From Oscillospiraceae bacterium (GTDB lineage Bacteria; Bacillota; Clostridia; Oscillospirales; Oscillospiraceae), in contig JAFSCD010000011.1 in assembly GCA_017436955.1 (NCBI GenBank), forward strand, positions 1 through 64,000: a stretch of 64,000 nt of DNA. Reading direction: 5' to 3'. The notes beneath the pieces are model-generated. The model ran no database searches. It had not been told where the DNA came from and saw only the letters and a list, made by a program, of their open reading frames with translations. Positions 43,943 to 52,984 of this stretch are shown here, one piece after another. Positions within the stretch are counted from its first letter, which is position 1. Each line of letters opens with the position of its first letter. Position numbers and translations under genes: made by a program.

Positions 43943-44463
43943 CAGCCGATCACGATAGTGTACTGAATGGAGCTGACAACGCCGTCCTTCAGTATCACGG
44001 TCATGGAATAATTATCCTTCTTGGTGATAAAGGCGTTCTTGCCGTTGTAGGCATCGGTGCCGTAGGCCGCTTCCACAGCCGCCTGGGTGTCGCCGATCTT
44101 CACGCCTTCGGGTGTTTCGACCATATCATCCAGGAACCAGAACATATATACATAATCCTTATCGCCCTTGGGATAGGTCTGAATAACGAAGCTGTCATAG
44201 GTGTAGGTCTTGTCCAGACCGGTGAAAGCGCAGCTGGTCTCCTCGGTGTATTTTTTCGGCTCACCGATCGCCTTTAAGATCGCTTCCATATCGCCGTTGA
44301 GGCGGATGTCAGTACCCTTATGGGTAAAGTAGTAAGCATTGGGGTCACCGGGATTGCCCACATTGGGGGTGGTTCCGTCGGTGGTGGGTGCTTCCGGTGT
44401 AGAGCAGGCAGCGAAACCCACTGCCATACACAGCACCAGCAAAAATGCCATCCATCTTTTCAT
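43942..44463 (-). CDS. Lipoprotein
   Basis: 173 residues: signal peptide with lipobox GFAAC at about residue 20, a Thr/Pro linker, then a domain with two repeats of the type YYFTHKGTDIRLNGDMEAIL and TYTYDSFVIQTYPKGDKDYV. The pattern FDSFVIQTYPKGDKDYVYMF recalls small clostridial lipoproteins of unknown role. Lies in the dlt-like operon, so probably acts outside the membrane with it. Confidence 0.8.
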   Translation of the reverse strand: MKRWMAFLLVLCMAVGFAACSTPEAPTTDGTTPNVGNPGDPNAYYFTHKGTDIRLNGDMEAILKAIGEPKKYTEETSCAFTGLDKTYTYDSFVIQTYPKGDKDYVYMFWFLDDMVETPEGVKIGDTQAAVEAAYGTDAYNGKNAFITKKDNYSMTVILKDGVVSSIQYTIVIG

Positions 44464-44480
44464 ATCTTTTTCCTCCGGGT

Positions 44481-45542
44481 TTAAGATTGTGCTTCCAGTT
44501 TTTCCTTCCGGGCATAGTAGGTAGCCACCTTTTCTGCCCAGACCGCGCTGACGGTATCATCGCCGCGATGGTCAGCCACGCCGCACTCGTCCACAAGGAT
44601 CCTGCCAAAATAGGATGCCAGCTTTTCCGCACCGTAAACATTCAGGTGCAAGCCTGCATCGTAGGTATCCTTCGACCAGTCGATGCCGATCTCCTCTTGG
44701 GTTTCCAGCAGATTCACATACAAAAGATCATGCTTTTCGGCATATTCCACCATCTGCTGATCCCACTCATCCCACCATACCGGGTACAGGGACGGTGCCT
44801 TGATCAGCACAAGCTGGGTGCCGTGGCTCTTGCACAGCTCAACCATCTTGTCCAGATAGTAGTAGCTGTTCTCGCCGAAGGTGTAGTCCACCAGCGGCGG
44901 CTGAACGTGCTCATCCTCATAGGGCTTCACGCCGGTCTGCATCAGGTAGCCGTTGTCGGACACCTGATCCTTTTTGAAAAGGTACTGAAAGTCCTCAGCG
45001 GTCAGCTGCGACCAGCGGTCGTGATAGCGAAGCAAGGGGAACAGATAGCTCCACTGCCCCTGCCATTCCTTTTCCTCCTCGGTCATGGAAGCCAGAACGG
45101 AGTTCCACTTGGAATCCGACCAGCGCATACCGTCCAGCGTCATCCGGTTATAGGCCTCGCGCTGGGTCTGGTCGCCGGTGCTTTGCGGTGTGTCGTATTT
45201 CATCGACAGCACGTTGAACACCATTACCTTGGGCGTTTCGTATTGGAAGGTCTCTTCCATCAAATAGTAGGACTGCCAGATCATCTGCTGGGCGCTGCCG
45301 CGGATGATGGAGGTGATCCCGTATTCCTCCCACATCGTAATGGGGGAAAAGTTTTCGTATACTTCGCAATCGCCGATGAAAACCACATCGTTATTGCCGG
45401 CGTTATCATAGTATTCGCCGATCAGCGCGCCTTCTTTCACGCTGCCCATATATTTGGGCATCAGCAGCGCCTGCAGCAGCCACAAAAGGGCGATGCAGAC
45501 CGCCAAAGAGGCACACAGGATCAGAATTGATTTCTTTTTCAC
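44481..45542 (-). CDS. DltD/AlgJ-like SGNH-fold membrane protein
   Basis: 353 residues from a GTG with GGAGGCAG upstream. One N-terminal membrane anchor (about 6-26) then an SGNH-like fold: block I VVFIGDCEVYENFSP, with Cys where Ser is usual, and block V DAGLHLNVYGAEKLA supplying Asp and His. Partners of MBOAT proteins of this kind finish transfer of acyl groups to surface polymers. It follows the MBOAT gene by 9 bases. Confidence 0.78.
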   Translation of the reverse strand: MKKKSILILCASLAVCIALLWLLQALLMPKYMGSVKEGALIGEYYDNAGNNDVVFIGDCEVYENFSPITMWEEYGITSIIRGSAQQMIWQSYYLMEETFQYETPKVMVFNVLSMKYDTPQSTGDQTQREAYNRMTLDGMRWSDSKWNSVLASMTEEEKEWQGQWSYLFPLLRYHDRWSQLTAEDFQYLFKKDQVSDNGYLMQTGVKPYEDEHVQPPLVDYTFGENSYYYLDKMVELCKSHGTQLVLIKAPSLYPVWWDEWDQQMVEYAEKHDLLYVNLLETQEEIGIDWSKDTYDAGLHLNVYGAEKLASYFGRILVDECGVADHRGDDTVSAVWAEKVATYYARKEKLEAQS

Positions 45543-45551
45543 AGCTGCCTC

Positions 45552-47120
45552 CTAGAATGCGTTATAGATAAATGCGCTGGCGTTATAGCCCACGCCGTAG
45601 CTGCCCATCAGCAGCACGATCACCAGCAGAGCAAAGATCAGCGCGTAGCGCAGTACGGGCTTTTGCTGCAGCAGAAGCGCCCGGATGCTGCCCTTCTTCT
45701 CCTGGATCAGGCTGATTACGAACATCAGCACGATGCCGCAAGCCAAAATGATGTAATCCAGCTCCGTCAGCCCCAGCTTCAGCATAGTGCCGTCCCACAG
45801 AATGTGGAAATTAAAGGTGGTAAACAGGCTGCCGATGCGGGAGAAATAGTCGCTCACATTGGGGAACAGATCCACGATGCGGATCAGGTTCATCAAAATG
45901 AACATCCGCAGGATCTCAAAGCCGCCGTACCACTTCTTCTCCTTCAGGTGGAAGCGGTTGTGGAATCTTTCGTACAGCCCGACACATTCCTCCGAAAGCA
46001 CGATGAAGAAGCAGTTGAGCATACCCCACAGCACGAAATTGGGAGTCAGACCGTGCCAGATACCGGTGACAAACCAGGTGGCAACGGAAGCCACGTAAAC
46101 CGGCAGCCGCTGACCGAAGGATCTCCATTTCTTTCTGGCGGTTTTGCTTAATTGCAGCAAGGGCTTGCTGACCGAAACGGGATAGAAAATGTAATCCTTC
46201 ATCCACTCGCCCAGGCTGATATGCCAGCGCCGCCAGTATTCGGCAATATTCTTGGAAAAATAGGGGCGGATAAAATTCTCCGGCAGTTCGATGCCCAGCG
46301 TCTGCGCCAAACCGATGGTAATGTCAATACCGCCGGTGAAATCGCCGTAGATCTGTACGGCGTAAAATACGGTCAGCAGGAAAAACGCCACGCCGGTATG
46401 CTCCGGTCCGCGCAGCGCGATCACCGCCGCCGCGATCCGGTCAGCGATCACCAGCTTTTTGAAATAGCCCCACAGCATCCGCTGCAGACCAAAGGAAAGC
46501 TGCTTGCCGTCAAATTTCTTGGGTGCGTACAGTGTGGGCGCGATCTGTCCGAAGCGGCTGATGGGGCCCTGGATCAGCTGTGGGAAGAAGGATACGAACA
46601 GCGCCAGCTTAAAGGGATTGCGCTCTGCCGGCGTGGTCTGTCGATATACATCCACCACATAACCCATACTCTGGAACATATAGAAGGAAATACCCAGCGG
46701 CAGACCAATGCTCAAGAAAGAAAGCGTACCGGCTGCAGCCGCCGTCTGAAACGGCTCGATCAGCAGCGCCTTGCACACCGCCAGCACCGAGAAATTCAGC
46801 ACCAGGCAACCAACCAGATAGACCCGATTGGTCTTTTTCAGCTTTACCTTGCTGGCCTTGCGATCCTCCCGGGTAAGGGTTTCCTTATTTTCTTCCAGGA
46901 ATTTTGCCTGCTTATCCTGGTTGGCAGCCATAGCCATCGTTGCGGCATAGGTGCTCACCGTTGTCAGCAGGATAAAGCCCAGATATTCAATTCCTGCCCA
47001 CAGATAGAAGCAGTAGCTGACCGCCAGCAGCAGCATCCACTGACCCTTTTTGGGGATCAGGTAATATGCCGCCAGCACTGCCGCTACAAACAGCAAAAAA
47101 CGAAAGGATGTGATCTGCAT
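45552..47120 (-). CDS. MBOAT-family acyltransferase, DltB/AlgI-like
   Basis: 522 residues with about 11 membrane helices. The MBOAT signature is complete: QLIQGPISRF, ENFIRPYFSKNIAEYWRRWH, MKDYIFYPVSVSK and the catalytic His in VTGIWHGLTPNFVLWG. It moves activated acyl or aminoacyl groups across the membrane. Its ATG sits 1 base after the carrier-protein stop, so it relies on translational coupling. Confidence 0.93.
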   Translation of the reverse strand: MQITSFRFLLFVAAVLAAYYLIPKKGQWMLLLAVSYCFYLWAGIEYLGFILLTTVSTYAATMAMAANQDKQAKFLEENKETLTREDRKASKVKLKKTNRVYLVGCLVLNFSVLAVCKALLIEPFQTAAAAGTLSFLSIGLPLGISFYMFQSMGYVVDVYRQTTPAERNPFKLALFVSFFPQLIQGPISRFGQIAPTLYAPKKFDGKQLSFGLQRMLWGYFKKLVIADRIAAAVIALRGPEHTGVAFFLLTVFYAVQIYGDFTGGIDITIGLAQTLGIELPENFIRPYFSKNIAEYWRRWHISLGEWMKDYIFYPVSVSKPLLQLSKTARKKWRSFGQRLPVYVASVATWFVTGIWHGLTPNFVLWGMLNCFFIVLSEECVGLYERFHNRFHLKEKKWYGGFEILRMFILMNLIRIVDLFPNVSDYFSRIGSLFTTFNFHILWDGTMLKLGLTELDYIILACGIVLMFVISLIQEKKGSIRALLLQQKPVLRYALIFALLVIVLLMGSYGVGYNASAFIYNAF

Positions 47121-47121
47121 A

Positions 47122-47349
47122 TTATTCGTCCATCAGCTTCTGCACCAGGGCGTACAGCGCCTTGGCGGAGTTAAAGTTCTTCGGCAGCAAATGCTCTGCC
47201 GGGATGGCAACATCGAATTCGGAATCGATCTCCGCTACGATGGTGACGATATCAAAGGAGTTCAGGATCTTGTTGTCGATCAGATGCTCCTCGGTCTCAA
47301 AGTCCACCTCAGGATGGAGATCCTGCAGGATCTGCAAGAGTGTTTCCAT
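47122..47349 (-). CDS. Acyl/peptidyl carrier protein (DltC-like)
   Basis: 75 residues with ILNSFDIVTIVAEIDSEFDV; the Ser in NSF is the expected phosphopantetheine site. Acidic four-helix carrier. AAGGAGAA precedes ATG. Located between ligase and MBOAT genes exactly as dltC in dlt operons. Confidence 0.87.
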   Translation of the reverse strand: METLLQILQDLHPEVDFETEEHLIDNKILNSFDIVTIVAEIDSEFDVAIPAEHLLPKNFNSAKALYALVQKLMDE

Positions 47350-47363
47350 AAATATTCTCCTTC

Positions 47364-48878
47364 TTATTTATTTTCCTCGTACCACTTTTTCAGCAGGTTG
47401 CGGTCAATTTTACCGTTGGGCGTCAGGGGCATAGCCTCCAGCTGACGGATCACATTGGGCACCATATACCGGGGCAGCTTTTCCTTGATATACACCGCCA
47501 TATCGGCGCTGCTCAAGGTGCCGGCATAGTACAGCACGATCTTCTTTTTCACCGCGTCAAACACGCAGCAGGCAGATGCCACATCCGGGTGCATATTCAC
47601 GATGACCTCGATCTCGCCCAGCTCAATGCGGTGACCCATGTGCTTGATCTGGAAATCCTTGCGGGACAGAAATACCAGCTCACCGCGCTCGTTATATTTC
47701 GCCAGATCCCCGGTACGGTAGATCAGCTCCGGATACAGCTTGTTTAGGGGGTTCTGCACGAAGGCTTCCGCCGTCTTTTCCGGATTGCAGTAGTAGCCCA
47801 AAGTCAGCCGGGTGCCACGGATGCAAATCTCGCCCTGCTCACCGGGCGCCGCGATCTCATCGTTTTCATTCAGCAGCAGAATCTGGGTGTTGCGGAAGGG
47901 CTTGCCGATGGGCAGGCTCTCATCCATGGAAAATTCCCGGTCTACCTCGTAATAGCAGCAGATGCCGGTGGTTTCCGTAGGTCCGTAGAGGTTGATGAAG
48001 CGGCAATCCGGCAGCGCTTCCTTCCAGCGGTTAAACTGCTTGATGGGGAATACCTCGCTGGCGAAGGCGATGGTGTGCAGATGCTCCGGCTTCACGGTGT
48101 CGAAGGTGCGGAACGCCGAGATCATGGTCAGCGCCGACACCACCCAGCAAAGTGTATTGATCTTATGCTGATTCAAAAATTCCACCAGATTGATGGGGAA
48201 CATAAACAGCTGCCTGGGGATCAGCACAGTGGATGCGCCGTACTTGATGGTGGGGATGATCTCCTTCAGGCAGGCATCAAAGTACAGCGGTGTTTGGTTG
48301 CCGAATACGGAATTTTCATTGAATTTCAGCACATCGCAAAGCTGCTCCACATAGTCCAGCACCGAGCGATGGCACGCCATCACGCCCTTGGGAATGCCGG
48401 TGGAGCCGGAGGTGAACACGATATAGATCGGGTCGATATCCAGCTGCTCGTCCCGGATCCGGGCAAGCGCCGCTTCGTCAGCCTCGCCAAAGGCGATGTC
48501 CTCGTACCGGTAAATGCTGCCGGCAAAGTCCATTTCCTTTGCCATAGCCTCGGTGGTCTCGTCGCAGATCATCGCACCGGGCTCCAAGGTCTTGAAGATC
48601 AGCTCGATGCGGTGACGGGGCATTTCTTCATCCAGAGGCACATAGTAATTGCCGCCGTAGACCGCGCCGAAAAAGGCGGCAATGGTCTTGGGGTGCTTGG
48701 TCATAAACACCACCACCGGCTTCTTGCAGAAGCCTTCCCGGTGCAAGAACGTGCCGATGGAGCGCGCCTGGTCATACACCTGCCGGAAGGTCAGCCCGGT
48801 CTCCTCATTGGAGAATGCCACCTTATCCGGCACACGCAGTACCGTTTGCTCCAGATATTCCAAAATGTTGGTTTGCAT
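47364..48878 (-). CDS. Amino-acid adenylating ligase (DltA-like)
   Basis: 504 residues with ANL-family core motifs: IYIVFTSGSTGIPKGVMACH, LYGPTETTGICCYYEVD, YRTGDLAKYNERGELVFLSR, and PNGKIDRNLLKKW with the catalytic Lys. It activates a small amino acid and loads the carrier protein next door. Amino-acid specificity cannot be read safely; the racemase context suggests a D-amino acid, possibly D-Asp/D-Glu rather than D-Ala. AGAGGT precedes ATG. Confidence 0.9.
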   Translation of the reverse strand: MQTNILEYLEQTVLRVPDKVAFSNEETGLTFRQVYDQARSIGTFLHREGFCKKPVVVFMTKHPKTIAAFFGAVYGGNYYVPLDEEMPRHRIELIFKTLEPGAMICDETTEAMAKEMDFAGSIYRYEDIAFGEADEAALARIRDEQLDIDPIYIVFTSGSTGIPKGVMACHRSVLDYVEQLCDVLKFNENSVFGNQTPLYFDACLKEIIPTIKYGASTVLIPRQLFMFPINLVEFLNQHKINTLCWVVSALTMISAFRTFDTVKPEHLHTIAFASEVFPIKQFNRWKEALPDCRFINLYGPTETTGICCYYEVDREFSMDESLPIGKPFRNTQILLLNENDEIAAPGEQGEICIRGTRLTLGYYCNPEKTAEAFVQNPLNKLYPELIYRTGDLAKYNERGELVFLSRKDFQIKHMGHRIELGEIEVIVNMHPDVASACCVFDAVKKKIVLYYAGTLSSADMAVYIKEKLPRYMVPNVIRQLEAMPLTPNGKIDRNLLKKWYEENK

Positions 48879-48893
48879 AAGCAAATACCTCTT

Positions 48894-49628
48894 TTATTTT
48901 GAGATCAAATGCAGGTATTGTTCCTTCAGCGGCTTTTTACACTGCAAAACCGCCTGCTGCGCCAGGATCTCCATAGCATCCAGGAAGCCTGCGCCGATGG
49001 CATTATCCCGCTTGATCAGGGAAAGCTCGGTGCAGCCCAGAATGATGGCCTGGGCGCCGTTTTGCCGCAGCTCACCGGCCACGGCGTTAAAGCGCGCCAT
49101 ATCCGCAGGTCTGCCGGCCTTGATGTCATCAAAGATCAGGCGCATCACATCCGCCTGCCTGTCGGCAGAGGGTACGACCGCCTCTATCCCCTGCTGTTCC
49201 AGCTCCCGGTGGAACACCCGGGACCGGACGGTACCGTCGGTGGCCATAATGCCTACCTTGGTAATGCCGTGATCCTTCAGGTGCAGCGCCGTTTCCCGGA
49301 CGCCGTTGATCACCGGCACGGGAATACCGCTTTCCAGCTCATTCACAAAATAGTGGGCCGTCACGCAGGGAATGGCGATCCGCTGTGCGCCCTGCTGCGC
49401 CAGTAGCTTTCCGATGCGCAGCATTTCCGGCAGCGGATTCTCGCAGGTATTGTCCAGTATATACCGGGTACGGTCCGGAATAGACGGTGCGCTGTAGATC
49501 AGCATTTGCAAATGCTGCTGATCGGTGCGTGCATCGGTCATATCCGTAATAAGCTCCATAAAGTAAGCCGTTGCCATGGGGCCAAGACCGCCAATGACAC
49601 CCAGCATCATTTCATCCGGCTTTCTCAT
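48894..49628 (-). CDS. Aspartate/glutamate-type amino-acid racemase
   Basis: 244 residues. Both catalytic cysteines are present, in IAIPCVTAHYFVNE (near 87) and IILGCTELSLI (near 198), and the N-terminus is LGVIGGLGPMATAYFMELI. This is the PLP-independent Asp/Glu racemase superfamily. Sits directly before the ligase gene; GGAGGAAGAGCT precedes the ATG, which overlaps the stop of the gene before it. Confidence 0.88.
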   Translation of the reverse strand: MRKPDEMMLGVIGGLGPMATAYFMELITDMTDARTDQQHLQMLIYSAPSIPDRTRYILDNTCENPLPEMLRIGKLLAQQGAQRIAIPCVTAHYFVNELESGIPVPVINGVRETALHLKDHGITKVGIMATDGTVRSRVFHRELEQQGIEAVVPSADRQADVMRLIFDDIKAGRPADMARFNAVAGELRQNGAQAIILGCTELSLIKRDNAIGAGFLDAMEILAQQAVLQCKKPLKEQYLHLISK

Positions 49629-50902
49629 AGCTCTTCCTCCGGTGTGGCAGGATACAGCGTCTTGTCCCGGTTGAAGCAGTTTCCGTTGGCGGCGGAATAT
49701 TCATCCATAAACTTGTCCGTCACCAGGCAGAAGGAGGCCGGATTGGTACGGGGCGTGGTATCCACGTGGTACCAGGTGTTGCCGCCGTCCAGGCTTACCA
49801 GGCTCCAGTAATGGTCGCTGTCGCCTTCATAATTCTTCACCTTGCGCACGTCCATATTGGGAATGCCCAGCCGATCCAGCATCAGCTTGCACAGCGCGTA
49901 GTAGTTGAAGCAGTCGCCCTTATGTTCCGTCATCATCACGTGGGCAGCCTGCATCCAATCCTCCTTATCGGAGTGGTTGACGTAGGTGTTGTTGGTGCGG
50001 ATCCACACATAGATCGCCCATACCTTTTTCTGCAGGCTCATATCCTCGGTAATGATTTCCGCCAGGATCTCATCCACCTCCCGGTAGATGGTCTCATAAG
50101 GCACGTAGTAATCCTTCTTCTCCAGCACCTTCACCACGCAGGACACCACGGTGGTATTGCCGGATGCATCGGTGGCGGTGTAGGTGATGGGATATTCGCC
50201 CAGGCTCGTCAGATCCACGGCGCTTCTGTCCACCTCTACCGTGGGCTCCGGATCCATATCGTCGGAAACGGTGATACCGCTCAGGTAAGAAACCGACTCA
50301 CCCAAATAGACGATCTTATCCGCAACGCCGGTGATCACCGGGGCTTCCCGGTCCACGGTCAGGGTCAGCGTTGCCTGCAGCTGGGTGGTATTTCCGCCCA
50401 TATCCGTCAGCACGATGGTAACGGTCTGATTGCCGTCCTTACTCTTGTCCGGCTCGGTCAGGAAGCTGATGCTCACCTCTGTTGCGTCATTATAGGAAAC
50501 CACGAAATCCTTTGCCTCGGGGATGTGACCCAAAGCATTGATATCCTGCACGGTACCCGTAGGTGCGACAGTATCCACCACACGGATCCTGGAGGCGTAT
50601 TCTTCGCCGTTGCAGGTTAACATAACATCGTAAACACCGGGCACATTGGGCTTGACAGCCGATGTGTTGGCATAATTGATCTGGACGTTCCGCTTTTCCG
50701 CCAGGAAGCTCTGGGGCGTGGGGAATGTGCCGCCTGCCTCCATCGTCACCTCGGAATACAGCGTAACCCTGGGCCGGACAAACACCAGCACCAGCACGAG
50801 GATCAGCAAAATCGCTGCCAGAATACCGATCAGGGTGTAAAGACCCCGTCTTTGATCGCGGCGGCGCTTTTTGCGGTTGTGATTGTCAGAATAGTACTTC
50901 AT
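49625..50902 (-). CDS. Transglutaminase-domain surface protein with Ig-like domains
   Basis: 425 residues: basic N-terminus, one membrane helix (about 19-42), two Ig-like/DUF5011 domains (about 60-260, e.g. APTGTVQDINALGH and TYTATDASGNTTVVSCVV), then a transglutaminase-like core with catalytic Cys in HKGDCFNYYALCKLML, His in NTWYHVDTTPR and Asp just after. It should act at or in the cell wall. First gene of the dlt-like operon. Confidence 0.87.
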   Translation of the reverse strand: MKYYSDNHNRKKRRRDQRRGLYTLIGILAAILLILVLVLVFVRPRVTLYSEVTMEAGGTFPTPQSFLAEKRNVQINYANTSAVKPNVPGVYDVMLTCNGEEYASRIRVVDTVAPTGTVQDINALGHIPEAKDFVVSYNDATEVSISFLTEPDKSKDGNQTVTIVLTDMGGNTTQLQATLTLTVDREAPVITGVADKIVYLGESVSYLSGITVSDDMDPEPTVEVDRSAVDLTSLGEYPITYTATDASGNTTVVSCVVKVLEKKDYYVPYETIYREVDEILAEIITEDMSLQKKVWAIYVWIRTNNTYVNHSDKEDWMQAAHVMMTEHKGDCFNYYALCKLMLDRLGIPNMDVRKVKNYEGDSDHYWSLVSLDGGNTWYHVDTTPRTNPASFCLVTDKFMDEYSAANGNCFNRDKTLYPATPEEEL

Positions 50903-51004
50903 ATCTCTTTATCCGGTGGCTTCCCCTGCCCTCCCGGGCAAGCAGCCATCCCTTTCATTCAAGCTCGCTTTTGTGCCAAAAATGCACATACCTTTGTAGC
51001 ATAA

Positions 51005-51033
51005 ATTATACCCCTAAATGGCGAATAAATCAA
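51005..51033 (-). promoter_or_regulatory. Sigma-A promoter of the dlt-like operon
   Basis: On the minus strand TTGATT (51028-51033), 17-bp spacer, TATAAT (51005-51010), about 100 bases ahead of the transglutaminase gene. Confidence 0.82.
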
Positions 51034-51063
51034 GTGTAAGCTGGCAGAAAACCGAAAAAAGTA

Positions 51064-51095
51064 ACCGCACCCCGATGGGATCACCGAGGTGCGGT
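51064..51095 (-). terminator. Terminator of the CBS-domain gene
   Basis: Hairpin ACCGCACC/GGTGCGGT with a T-run on the minus strand. Confidence 0.82.
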
Positions 51096-51109
51096 AAGCA
51101 GGTGTTAAA

Positions 51110-51523
51110 TTAGTCCTCCGCGAAGAGTCTTTGGCGGCAGAACTTAATGATGCTGCCCCGGGTAACCAGACCGATGAAGGTATCCTTATCATCCACCACG
51201 GGGACAAAATTCTGATTGGTGGCACGCTCCACCAGATCCTGCATAGAGGTGGTGACCCGCACCGGCAAATGGTCTCTGCGGCGGCTGATCTCCATAATGC
51301 GGTGGGCTTCCGCCTGGCGCATATCCATATAGCACATATTCTTGACCGCCCACAGCAGATCGCCTTCTGTTAATGTACCGCGGTACTCTCCCCGCTTATT
51401 GAGGATCGGCAGCGCCGTATAGCCCGCCGCCTCCATTTTTTCCAATGCCTGACGGATCGTATAGTCATCTTGCAGGAAGGCACACATCGCCTTCGGTGTC
51501 AGAAAAAATAAAATATTATTCAT
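51110..51523 (-). CDS. CBS-domain pair protein
   Basis: 137 residues made of two CBS motifs: one around YTIRQALEKMEAAGYTALPI and one around TSMQDLVERATNQNFVPVVD. CBS pairs bind adenine nucleotides. AAAGGAGCC precedes the ATG at 51523. No effector domain, so a stand-alone sensor or accessory protein. Confidence 0.87.
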   Translation of the reverse strand: MNNILFFLTPKAMCAFLQDDYTIRQALEKMEAAGYTALPILNKRGEYRGTLTEGDLLWAVKNMCYMDMRQAEAHRIMEISRRRDHLPVRVTTSMQDLVERATNQNFVPVVDDKDTFIGLVTRGSIIKFCRQRLFAED

Positions 51524-51658
51524 AAGGGGCTCCTTTTCCGGATGGCCTTCCATCCGAGAATATTATAGCACATCGGGAGCCGAAAAGGAGATAATATTTT
51601 GTAAATTCTGAAAATCACACGCCGAATTTTTCTACTTGTTTTTGTGCAATTTCACCAA

Positions 51659-52927
51659 TTAGCATTTGAACTCAAATCCAAAGCCCTGCAGCGTTGCAAA
51701 GTAGTCCTCCGGGGTTTCTGCCCTGCGGATCAGCTGGAAGCTGCCGTCCTCCTTCAGCAAAACCTCGGCGGAGCGGAGCTTGCCGTTATAGTTATAGCCC
51801 ATGGCGTGGCCGTGGGCGCCGGTATCGTGGATCGCCAGAATATCGCCCACCTTGATACGGGGCAGGCTGCGCTCAATGGCGAATTTATCGTTATTTTCGC
51901 ACAGACCGCCGGTGACGTCATAAACGTGATCCAGGATCTCATTTTCCTTGCCCAGCACGGTGATGTGATGGTAAGCACCGTACATGGCAGGGCGCATCAA
52001 ATCGGATGCGCAGGCGTCCAGGCCCACATACTCCCGGTAGATGTGTTTCTTATGCAGTACTGTGGAGATCAGGTGACCGTAGGGTGCCAGCATAAAGCGA
52101 CCCAGCTCTGTAAAGATCGCCACATCGCCCATACCGGCAGGCACCAGGATCTGATCGTAGCGCGTATGTACGCCCTCACCGATGACGGCGATATCGCACT
52201 TGGGCTGCTCGGGACGGTAGTCAACGCCGATGCCGCCGGACAGATTGACGAAGGAGAAATGGGCGCCGGTGGCGTTGCGCAGCCGCACGATGAGGCGGAA
52301 TAGCCGGGATGCCAGCTCGGGATAATACTCATTGGTAGTGGTATTGGATGCCAGAAACGCGTGGACACCGAAGTGCTTCGCGCCCAGCTGCATCAGCCGG
52401 GAGATGGCGCCGGCCATCTGATCCTCGGTCATACCGTACTTGGCGTCGCTGGGCATATCCATAATGGTATTGCTCAGGCTGAAGGAGCCGCCGGGATTCC
52501 ACCGCAGGCACACCGTCTCCGGCACGTTGCCGCCACACAGCCGCTCCAGGAATTCCACGTAGGTGGCATCGTCCAAATTGATGTATGCACCCATCTCCAG
52601 CGCCTTGCGCATATCCAGCTCCGGGGTCACGTTGGAGGAGAACATAATGTCGTGACCGGTAATGCCCACACCCTCGGCAAGCAAAAGCTCCGTATAGGTG
52701 GCGCAATCGCAGCCACAGCCTTCTTCGTGCAGCAGCTTGATGATGTGGGGATTGGGCGTCGCCTTCACAGCAAAATACTCCTTAAAGCCGGGGTTCCAGG
52801 AAAACGCCTGCTTCAGCGCACGGGCATTGGCCCGGATGCCGGCCTCGTCATACACGTGAAAGGGCGTGGGGATCTCAAGTGCGATCTCGCGCGCTTTTTC
52901 CAGAGTTATAAACGGTGTCTTTTTCAT
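51659..52927 (-). CDS. lysA: Diaminopimelate decarboxylase
   Basis: 422-residue fold-III PLP enzyme: Schiff-base Lys in EYFAVKATPNPHIIKLL, the HAFLAS region, LSGGIGVDY, and C-terminal ARTILAP-type GLDACASDLMRPAMYGAYHH and HDTGAHGHAMGYNYNG. The last step of lysine synthesis. The lysine riboswitch upstream supports the choice over other members of the family. The ATG lies 6 bases after a GGGATG; a longer frame upstream is riboswitch sequence. Confidence 0.9.
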   Translation of the reverse strand: MKKTPFITLEKAREIALEIPTPFHVYDEAGIRANARALKQAFSWNPGFKEYFAVKATPNPHIIKLLHEEGCGCDCATYTELLLAEGVGITGHDIMFSSNVTPELDMRKALEMGAYINLDDATYVEFLERLCGGNVPETVCLRWNPGGSFSLSNTIMDMPSDAKYGMTEDQMAGAISRLMQLGAKHFGVHAFLASNTTTNEYYPELASRLFRLIVRLRNATGAHFSFVNLSGGIGVDYRPEQPKCDIAVIGEGVHTRYDQILVPAGMGDVAIFTELGRFMLAPYGHLISTVLHKKHIYREYVGLDACASDLMRPAMYGAYHHITVLGKENEILDHVYDVTGGLCENNDKFAIERSLPRIKVGDILAIHDTGAHGHAMGYNYNGKLRSAEVLLKEDGSFQLIRRAETPEDYFATLQGFGFEFKC

Positions 52928-52949
52928 AGTAATCATCCCTTTGAAAAAT

Positions 52950-52982
52950 AAAAATCCCCGTGTCCGAGCGACACAGGGCATA
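52950..52982 (-). terminator. Riboswitch-controlled terminator before lysA
   Basis: On the minus strand CCCTGTGTC/GACACGGGG hairpin followed by ATTTTTATTTT, located between the aptamer and lysA. Lysine binding should favour it. Confidence 0.85.
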
Positions 52983-52984
52983 GC

